The translations under genes and the position numbers were made by a program. Source: CAZFHP01 sp964519365 (lineage in GTDB: Bacteria > Babelota > Babeliae > Babelales > RVW-14). Taken from it: a stretch of DNA of 11,114 nt. The notes beneath the pieces are model-generated. The model was not told the DNA's origin, searched no databases, and saw only the letters and a program-made list of their open reading frames with translations. Of this stretch, positions 5,737 to 11,114 are shown piece after piece. Position 1 is the stretch's first letter. Each line of letters starts with the position of its first letter. The stretch spans positions 1-11,114 of the forward strand of contig CAZFHP010000050.1 in the NCBI GenBank assembly GCA_964519365.1, read 5' to 3'.

Positions 5737-7158
5737 TTACTGTTGGATAGCTGTCGGCATTGCTGGAACGACAGGAGCCCCTCGAGACGCTCCCTGTGCT
5801 CGCTCCTCGGGGTGAACGGACATATGTGGTAACGTAGGAGCCTGTTTTTGCCCCGGCGCTTTCTTTTGAACAGGAATTTGTTTTTGTCCTGAAGCAGCAG
5901 GCATAACAGCTGCGGGCTTGGCAGGAACTTGTGCTTTTACTTTTTTCGTAAGTTTTTTCGGCCCGAAAAGCTTACTGTACACGTTTTTAAACTGGGTAAT
6001 AATATAGGCAACGCCTGTGGTAAACCAATCATACGTATTATTTAAAAACGTTTTTGTTTTTTTTACGACACGTTTTGGTTTTGTTTGCTCTTCTTGCGCT
6101 GCACGTTTTTTAGCTTCGTCGAGAGCTCGCAACTCTTTGAGTTTAAGCTGTTCTACACGCTGTGCCCGATCACGAATAATAAGTTCTTTTTTTTCTAAAT
6201 CATCAACTTCGCTTCTGACTTTTGATATTTGCGTTTTAATCTGCTGACTGACTCGCTCAAAATCTTGTAACAAATCGCGCTCTAAATAATCTTTTATCGC
6301 TTTGAGTTTTTCTAGCACGTTGCCCTTGAGCTGATAATAATACTCCCGTGCTTTGCGATGATCAATAATATCCCATAACTCTTGCGTAACTTTATGTACT
6401 TTTGATGATTCTTTCACCGCTGCGCTTATTTGTTCATCAAGTTTTTTTAAACGTGCTGTTACTGATTTATCAAGATCTTCTATTGACTTCATATCAAGTT
6501 TGAGCTGATCAAGATTATTCTTGTAGTCTTTTATTCGCTCGCTAATTAATTCGATCTTAATAATATAATCTCTATCTTTAAGCGTTTGGTCCTCCTGCTT
6601 TGCATCTATTTCCTCTATTTTCTTTTTCTTCTTTTTATCAAGATAGCGCTCAAGACTATCAAAAAGCTCTTGTAATTTCCCTTGATCTAAACCAAGCTCT
6701 TTATAAAAATCATCGAGCTGATTATCGATCGCTGTATATTTTTCGTTAAACGCTTCGCGCGCACCTTGAATTTGAGCAACGATACTGTAAATTTCATTGC
6801 TTAACTCATTGGTTTTAACAAGCCAATATTTTTTTTTGCGCCAGTTTCCCTGAAAACCTACCTGCTCTTCAGATAAGCTTACCGTATCAGGCCCTGTATC
6901 TGATTCAGTCTCAGAAGCAAGATCGCTTTCTTCTTCGGCAAAAAGATCTTTTTCTGGAGCAGAAGCTGAAACTGGGGCTGGAGCCGGCAATTGAACTGCA
7001 GGTACTGCTACAGATTTAGAATCAAGCGTTGTAGCTGGCAACACACCAGTTTTAGAAATCTGAGCAGAAGGCATAGCATCAAGCATATCCGGACAAAAAG
7101 ACAACACAAAAAGTAGCAAAACGACCCGATAACAAGAAATAAAAAACTGCTTATTCAT
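5737..7158 (-). CDS. Large exported coiled-coil protein
   Basis: This 473-residue protein has a signal peptide (hydrophobic about 12-22, likely cleavage LDA|M after residue 28). Next come a Pro/Ala-rich stretch (about 39-70) and an acidic stretch (about 69-99). A long charged helical region (about 108-360) is rich in Lys, Glu, Leu and Gln with few Gly or Pro, as in a coiled coil, and has a run of six Lys near 175-180. A basic, partly amphipathic segment (about 360-410) and a low-complexity Pro/Ala/Gln/Lys tail follow, with GQKQ repeated (424 and 436). Residues 447-461 are encoded by a GC-rich repeat-like sequence. A TTG at 7161 is an alternative start, 8 bases from GAGAGG; the ATG is 11 bases away. 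No enzyme domain is recognised. A structural or envelope role is inferred. Confidence 0.82.
   Translation of the reverse strand: MNKQFFISCYRVVLLLFVLSFCPDMLDAMPSAQISKTGVLPATTLDSKSVAVPAVQLPAPAPVSASAPEKDLFAEEESDLASETESDTGPDTVSLSEEQVGFQGNWRKKKYWLVKTNELSNEIYSIVAQIQGAREAFNEKYTAIDNQLDDFYKELGLDQGKLQELFDSLERYLDKKKKKKIEEIDAKQEDQTLKDRDYIIKIELISERIKDYKNNLDQLKLDMKSIEDLDKSVTARLKKLDEQISAAVKESSKVHKVTQELWDIIDHRKAREYYYQLKGNVLEKLKAIKDYLERDLLQDFERVSQQIKTQISKVRSEVDDLEKKELIIRDRAQRVEQLKLKELRALDEAKKRAAQEEQTKPKRVVKKTKTFLNNTYDWFTTGVAYIITQFKNVYSKLFGPKKLTKKVKAQVPAKPAAVMPAASGQKQIPVQKKAPGQKQAPTLPHMSVHPEERAQGASRGAPVVPAMPTAIQQ
5776..5820. repeat. GC-rich interspersed-repeat-like insert, read in frame
   Basis: This 45-base block is far richer in G+C than the rest of the gene. 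It resembles the common bacterial intergenic repeats that carry an outer pair such as CCCTCGAGACGC and GCTCCTCGGGGTGAAC. The outer CCCC-GAG and CTC-GA-GGGG can pair with a 2-base bulge. It is read in frame as VHPEERAQGASRG near the C-terminus of the coiled-coil protein, a peptide typical of translated palindromic repeats. The family is recognised by eye from memory and not confirmed. Confidence 0.5.
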
Positions 7159-7211
7159 CAAACGTCTTACCTCTCTTTTGACCTACGCGTCTTTTTCCTA
7201 TGAATCGTTAT

Positions 7212-7673
7212 TTATAACGTTCTGGAAAGCTCTTTTAATTCATCAAACAAACTTACAAAAAGCTCTTCTGCTTCAGGAGAAGTATAACTCCATAAAATCC
7301 CTTGGTCTACCTTTGTCAGGATAGATCGATCACTTTTTATGTCAATAATATCAATACGAACAATATTCATAAGAGGATGAACTGAAGACGGAGCTCTGAC
7401 CACCCCTGCTCGCCCTAAAATACTATATGCAATATTTCCTTCATCCATAAAGCAAATCATAACTTTTTTTTGCCATACCATGTTGATATATCCCGTATGC
7501 TCTTTGTGAATACTGATCAAAAGGCTTTCATCCCCTTTAGGATAAAGACACTGAATGGGCGTCGTATTGGGAATCCCTTTTTCCGAAAATGTTGCCAGCA
7601 CAGCAACGGTTTTTTCTTTTTTCAATAATTCAATAAGATCTTCGGGTAATTTCACCCCTACATGTTTCGCCAT
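7212..7673 (-). CDS. PNPOx-like FMN-binding split-barrel protein
   Basis: This 153-residue protein has the pattern of the pyridoxamine-5'-phosphate-oxidase-like split beta-barrel family. It has an N-terminal helix (LPEDLIELLKKEKTVAVLATF), the turn GIPNTTPI followed by a Gly/Asp loop, the strand LLISIHKEHTGYINM, and KKVMICFMDEGNIAYSILGRAGVV. Members bind FMN or related flavins, and many reduce or oxidise small substrates that cannot be predicted from sequence. The length is normal for the single-domain type, and it is too short and divergent to call true PdxH. AGAGGG lies just upstream of the ATG at 7673. It follows hemW after about 90 bases. A weak promoter-like pair (TTGCTT and TAAATT, 16 apart) lies in that gap but is not convincing. 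Confidence 0.72.
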   Translation of the reverse strand: MAKHVGVKLPEDLIELLKKEKTVAVLATFSEKGIPNTTPIQCLYPKGDESLLISIHKEHTGYINMVWQKKVMICFMDEGNIAYSILGRAGVVRAPSSVHPLMNIVRIDIIDIKSDRSILTKVDQGILWSYTSPEAEELFVSLFDELKELSRTL

Positions 7674-7763
7674 GGTCCCTCTTACAATAAAAAATTTACC
7701 TATGATTATGTATAAAGCAATAAAAACAAAACGGGTAACTACTATAACAGAAAAGAATTTTTT

Positions 7764-8939
7764 TTACATCAATCTCACAATAACTTCGTTTTCTAAAAGC
7801 ATCCCCTTCGCCGTGAGACGTATTTTCCCATTATCCTCCGTAATAAGCGAATGAGCAGTTAAAAACGCTAGTTTTTTTAAAAACTGTTCTTTTTCTTCTT
7901 CTTCTAATAAGTATACCATACGATGCAAGTCCACACCCCTTGTCTGACGCAAGCCAAGCATGAGTTTTTCTAGTTTTTCTTGCTCAAAAGATACTCTTTC
8001 AGGCGTCCCAATCAAATTAAAACTATTATTTTCACAAATATCGAGATACCGTAAAAGATTTTTTTCATTTACTATTCGCTGGCACCCATCACGTGCTGGC
8101 AAAAACGATGCGGCACCTAAGCCGAACCCCTTATAGAACTGGTGATTCCAATAAACTTGATTGTGAACAGATTCATATCCAGGCTTAGCAAAATTAGATA
8201 TCTCATACTGCTGAAAACCATGGGCACAAAAAAGCTCTCGTGTTTTTTTATAAAAGCCCAAAAGTTCTTGCTCTTGAGGCAGCATAGTTGTACCTTTTTG
8301 AACAGAAAAATAAAGGGGCGTTTTGTCATACACAGTTAGAAAATATAACGATATATGTGTAATGGGCCAGGACAAAGCTGTTTGTATAGTTTTTCCCCAG
8401 GCTTTACTGCTCACCCCAGGAAGCCCAATGATAAGATCAATAGAAATATTTTTAAAATATTTTGGAATCATGCGCATTGCTTGATAGACATCACCTGTAC
8501 GCTGACGACGATTAAGAGACATAAGAACATTGTCGTCAAGAACCTGCACACCCATAGACAACCTATTAACGCCACAGGATGCCCACACATCAAGTTTTTC
8601 TTCTGTTATGTCTACAGGATTAGTTTCTATGGTAAATTCTTGAAGTCCTGTTAGATCAAAATTATGAGCAAGCACATGAGACAAATCTTGAAAAAAATCT
8701 AACGGATATAAACTTGGCGTTCCCCCACCAATAAAAATCGTTTTTATCGTTCGCCCTGTGCAATCACCTGCACAATCAATTGATTGCGCATAATTTTCAA
8801 TTTCTTTAATCAAAGCATTATGATAACGCTCCTGAAAATCTTCATGCCCAGAAAATGCGATAAAATCACAATACGAACAACGGCTTTTACAAAACGGCCA
8901 ATGAATATACAAAGACGCTAGAGATTTTCCTGAAGCCAT
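7764..8939 (-). CDS. hemW: Radical SAM heme chaperone HemW
   Basis: HemW binds heme and delivers it to heme-requiring enzymes, including respiratory proteins. The radical SAM cluster motif is CKSRCSYC (C17, C21, C24) followed by Asp-Phe. This HemW form lacks the extra Cys that marks the true oxygen-independent coproporphyrinogen oxidase HemN. GGGTPS (71-76) is the SAM-binding motif. YEISNFAKPG (245-254) and HNQVYW (259-264) are family signatures, and the C-terminal part (LTAKGMLLENEVI) is the HemN C-terminal domain. The length of 391 residues is normal. No clear Shine-Dalgarno precedes the ATG, which lies 24 bases after the APS-kinase remnant, so it is probably cotranscribed. Older annotations may call such proteins coproporphyrinogen III oxidase. 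Confidence 0.92.
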   Translation of the reverse strand: MASGKSLASLYIHWPFCKSRCSYCDFIAFSGHEDFQERYHNALIKEIENYAQSIDCAGDCTGRTIKTIFIGGGTPSLYPLDFFQDLSHVLAHNFDLTGLQEFTIETNPVDITEEKLDVWASCGVNRLSMGVQVLDDNVLMSLNRRQRTGDVYQAMRMIPKYFKNISIDLIIGLPGVSSKAWGKTIQTALSWPITHISLYFLTVYDKTPLYFSVQKGTTMLPQEQELLGFYKKTRELFCAHGFQQYEISNFAKPGYESVHNQVYWNHQFYKGFGLGAASFLPARDGCQRIVNEKNLLRYLDICENNSFNLIGTPERVSFEQEKLEKLMLGLRQTRGVDLHRMVYLLEEEEKEQFLKKLAFLTAHSLITEDNGKIRLTAKGMLLENEVIVRLM

Positions 8940-8963
8940 AAATAGTACTTTATACTTATTGTA

Positions 8964-9422
8964 TTAACGTAAAACAAGCTTTCTCTTGTAAATTAAACGC
9001 GTTACTGCTTCAATTAATTGTTCTTTGCTCTGATGCCTATCAAGCTCACAATCAACAGGAACCGTATTTAATTTGTTCTCCCCATAAGTCACAAACAAAA
9101 CTTCCTGATCAGTTGCAAGCTTTTTAAGCGCATACGCTTCATGTCCACGCAACTGAGGGATAACCATAATACTCATAAGACCAGAACGTGCAAAAACATA
9201 CGCTAAATTCCCCAATTTATAGATATATTCTTCACGAGAATCCGTATAATGTGAATTTTCTATAAGAAAACCATCCCCTAAGCCAGACAATGAAACATAT
9301 AACCCTCGCTGAAAAAAATTTCTCTCCAGGGCATGCGCAAAATCATGCAACGCTTTATCTTGCAATTGAGACGACGTTAAAGCAATCATTGCTGGTTTTT
9401 GCTTGTATTGCGCGATACGCAT
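8964..9422 (-). pseudogene. cysC: Degenerate APS-kinase-like domain cut off from CysN
   Basis: The 152-residue frame aligns by eye with the C-terminal adenylylsulfate kinase domain of CysNC fusions: KPAMIALT at the first strand, then EEYIYKLGNLAYVFARSGL matching the family stretch ENIRR..EVAKLF..AGL. The P-loop GxxGxGKST is replaced by TSSQLQDKAL (16-25), and the DGD segment is also gone, so it cannot bind ATP in the normal way. It is in the same frame as cysN, and the 35 codons between the cysN TAA and the first ATG (9422) are open and CysN-like. No Shine-Dalgarno precedes that ATG. It may be a dying domain, a pseudokinase kept for folding or regulation, or a separately translated protein. 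I favour decay. Confidence 0.65.
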
Positions 9423-9527
9423 ATTTGTAGGAATAATACTTGTCTTAATAAGCCTTGAACGATGCTTAACATAATCATCAACATAATCCCGCTCACTATC
9501 AACAGCATCCGCAATAATCCCGCCACC

Positions 9528-9530
9528 TTA
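9528..9530 (-). other. In-frame TAA splitting a CysN-CysC fusion
   Basis: The TAA sits between DRYDI and GGGIIADAVDSERDY, where CysNC relatives usually have a small residue (IAGGGI or similar). One base change from a sense codon such as TCA would create it. The same frame then continues open through the degenerate kinase domain to 8964. Confidence 0.75.
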
Positions 9531-10784
9531 AATATCATACCGATCAACAATAACAAAACGACCCGTCTCTTCCATATCTGCTGATCGATCAAATGCTATA
9601 GGGGTTAGTGTCTGAAAAATACATTCTGCAACATCGTGCCGTTCTATTTGTGTCTTTGCTTGTGAGTTATTTAATGTCCCAACGTCTAAAACACTCTCAA
9701 TCTTTTTTACATACACAGGGACTTGTGTTGCCGCTAATTTAAGCGTATAACGTTTATTTGGAACAAGAGGTGACTTGCCAAGCCAAAATACATTCGCTTT
9801 AAATGTTGTTCCGGTTAACGGTAATACGTCGTTTGCTCTGCACATAATCTCACCGCGCTGAGCAAAAACCTGCTCTGCCAGCGTAAATCCAGTTGCATAT
9901 CCGGCAGAAACACTATTTTTTCGAGGTAGATTAAAACCCTCGATACTTTTTATACTGGATCTTTTTTCTGATGGTAAAAAGATTACTTCATCTCCAACGT
10001 TAACCGTTCCCGTTTGTACAGTCCCTGCAATAATACGCCGGCTGTCTCCTTTTTCTGTAAATTTATAGACATCTTGAACCGGAAGTCTAAAAGGCTGTTG
10101 ATCCTTACTCGCTTGTGCTGCAAAACCATCAATGTGCTCTAATACAGAGGGCCCCTGATACCATGGGATACATGAATCAATCTTCGTTATATTGACCCCT
10201 TCTTTAGCAGAAACAGGCACAAAATTAAGGGGCTTGAGCCCAATGTTTTTCAAAAAACGAGAATACTTACCCCGAATGTCAGTAAATACACTTTGCCTGT
10301 AATCAACAAGATCCATTTTGTTAATCAAAACAACAACCTGTTTTATCCCCAGAAGAGAAAGCATGTAACCATGCCGTTTAGAATTTTCTTGCACCCCTTC
10401 ATCTGCGTCAATCACTAACAAAGCAGCCTCGGCTCTGCTTGCCCCTGTGATCATGTTTTTCAAAAATTCAATATGACCAGGAGCATCAAGTATCAAATAA
10501 TATCGTTTTTTCGTCTTAAAAAAACAACGAGCAGCATCAATCGTAATTCCCTGCCTCTGCTCATCTTTCAACGCATCTAACAAAAAGGCATATTCAAACG
10601 GTTTTGCATTGCGCTTACACATCTGCTTTACATGCTCTAACTTACCTTTTGGTAACGAGCCTGTATCTGCAAGCAACCGCCCAATTAATGTGCTTTTACC
10701 ATGATCAACATGCCCAACAATGACAAGATTCATTTGATCCCTTGGCATTTCATTTTTTATATTTTTTGTTTGTTCTGTATTCAT
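9528..10784 (-). CDS. cysN: Sulfate adenylyltransferase GTPase subunit CysN, C-terminally truncated
   Basis: CysN is the GTPase subunit that powers CysD in making adenylylsulfate from sulfate and ATP. The 418-residue protein has GHVDHGKST (24-32, P-loop), DAPGH (100-104), NKMD (155-158) and SAK (192-194), followed by two beta-barrel domains (about 225-418). The P-loop reads like elongation factors, whereas E. coli CysN has GSVDDGKST, but adjacency to cysD settles the identity. The ATG at 10784 is 3 bases after the cysD stop. AAGGG before Met18 gives an alternative internal start that would leave only 6 residues before the P-loop. The frame stops at TAA (9528-9530) inside the conserved DRYDI-x-GGGII junction and continues open for another 35 codons, so the original fusion with the kinase domain has been split. 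Confidence 0.88.
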   Translation of the reverse strand: MNTEQTKNIKNEMPRDQMNLVIVGHVDHGKSTLIGRLLADTGSLPKGKLEHVKQMCKRNAKPFEYAFLLDALKDEQRQGITIDAARCFFKTKKRYYLILDAPGHIEFLKNMITGASRAEAALLVIDADEGVQENSKRHGYMLSLLGIKQVVVLINKMDLVDYRQSVFTDIRGKYSRFLKNIGLKPLNFVPVSAKEGVNITKIDSCIPWYQGPSVLEHIDGFAAQASKDQQPFRLPVQDVYKFTEKGDSRRIIAGTVQTGTVNVGDEVIFLPSEKRSSIKSIEGFNLPRKNSVSAGYATGFTLAEQVFAQRGEIMCRANDVLPLTGTTFKANVFWLGKSPLVPNKRYTLKLAATQVPVYVKKIESVLDVGTLNNSQAKTQIERHDVAECIFQTLTPIAFDRSADMEETGRFVIVDRYDI

Positions 10785-10787
10785 GGC

Positions 10788-11114
10788 TTACATATATCCT
10801 TCTTTTCGAAGCGTTTCTAAACCACCACCATCTTCTTTATCTTGTTCTCGTCCTGATCGCTCTGCGATATCAGCAAACTTACCTGTCCGTAATTCTTCAA
10901 TGACTTCCTTCAATGTTGTTGCATTTGAATCAACAGGGTTTGTACATGGATAACACCCTAATGAACGATAACGTTTACCCTTTCCTCGATCAAAATACAA
11001 CGATGTCACAGGAATATTTTCTCGCTCAATATATTCCCAAATATTTAACTCCGTCCAATCCAATAATGGATGTATTCGAACATGTGTTCCCGGGGCAAAA
11101 CTCGTTTTAAATTG
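10788..11114 (-). CDS. cysD: Sulfate adenylyltransferase subunit CysD (partial, 3' end only)
   Basis: CysD catalyses sulfate adenylylation with CysN. The last 108 residues are present; the frame runs off the right edge, so the start is not in the window. The visible part matches the family end: APGTHVRIHPLLDWTE (E. coli MRVFPISNWTE), then IWEYIERENI, then RYRSLGCYPCTNPVDSNATTLKEVIEEL, then the closing ERSGREQDKEDGGGLETLRKEGYM. It is followed 3 bases later by cysN, the usual order, and the pair is translationally coupled or nearly so. GAAGGA near the cysD stop probably serves cysN. Confidence 0.95.
   Translation of the reverse strand, partial: QFKTSFAPGTHVRIHPLLDWTELNIWEYIERENIPVTSLYFDRGKGKRYRSLGCYPCTNPVDSNATTLKEVIEELRTGKFADIAERSGREQDKEDGGGLETLRKEGYM

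Noticed and set aside
9528..9530. UAA reassigned to an amino acid
   Set aside because: Other genes in the window end properly at TAA, so a general code change is unlikely; mutation, readthrough or sequence error is more plausible.
1..11114. CRISPR array, tRNA, rRNA, insertion sequence or phage genes
   Set aside because: No spaced direct repeats, cloverleaf, rRNA core or transposase-like protein was seen on either strand.

Overview
The window is an AT-rich bacterial segment. It most resembles a small-genome, host-associated bacterium of the Candidatus Dependentiae (TM6) type. That placement is inferred from gene style: several short Sec-exported proteins of unknown family, ankyrin-like helical repeats, a eukaryote-like zinc-finger domain and sparse metabolism. 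No rRNA or marker gene is present to confirm it.

Layout. The left edge (1-258) has no convincing gene. It holds a GC-rich structured stretch, two near-perfect hairpins and a good leftward sigma70-type promoter, so it may be the leader or body of a leftward RNA. Next come a small cysteine-rich ORF (259-420, -) and a CaCA-family cation antiporter (423-1433, -). Two rightward genes follow, each with its own promoter-like sequence: 1629-2636 and 2755-3636. Both encode Sec-exported proteins of unknown family, and both end in nearly the same 13-residue tail (S/T-P-x-x-R-T-F-I-x-S-x-x-x). The first also carries a C4 cluster that matches the layout of the eukaryotic CW-type zinc finger. A strong bidirectional terminator (3702-3730) separates them from the leftward genes.

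From 3768 to the right end every gene is leftward. In transcription order they are: cysD (5' end outside the window), cysN, an APS-kinase-like remnant, hemW, a PNPOx-like flavoprotein, a large exported coiled-coil protein, a membrane-anchored Mn-type superoxide dismutase, and an exported protein of unknown family.

How the genes fit together. CysD and CysN form ATP sulfurylase, which activates sulfate to APS. The kinase step that would make PAPS looks broken: an in-frame TAA splits a former CysN-CysC fusion inside a conserved Gly-rich junction, and the kinase domain has lost its P-loop. HemW (heme chaperone) and the envelope-facing SOD point to respiration or oxidative stress. The exported proteins are candidates for envelope or host-contact functions.

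The observations most worth following are the CW-like domain in an exported bacterial protein, the shared C-terminal tail, the split CysNC, and a GC-rich palindrome-type repeat read in frame near the C-terminus of the coiled-coil protein.
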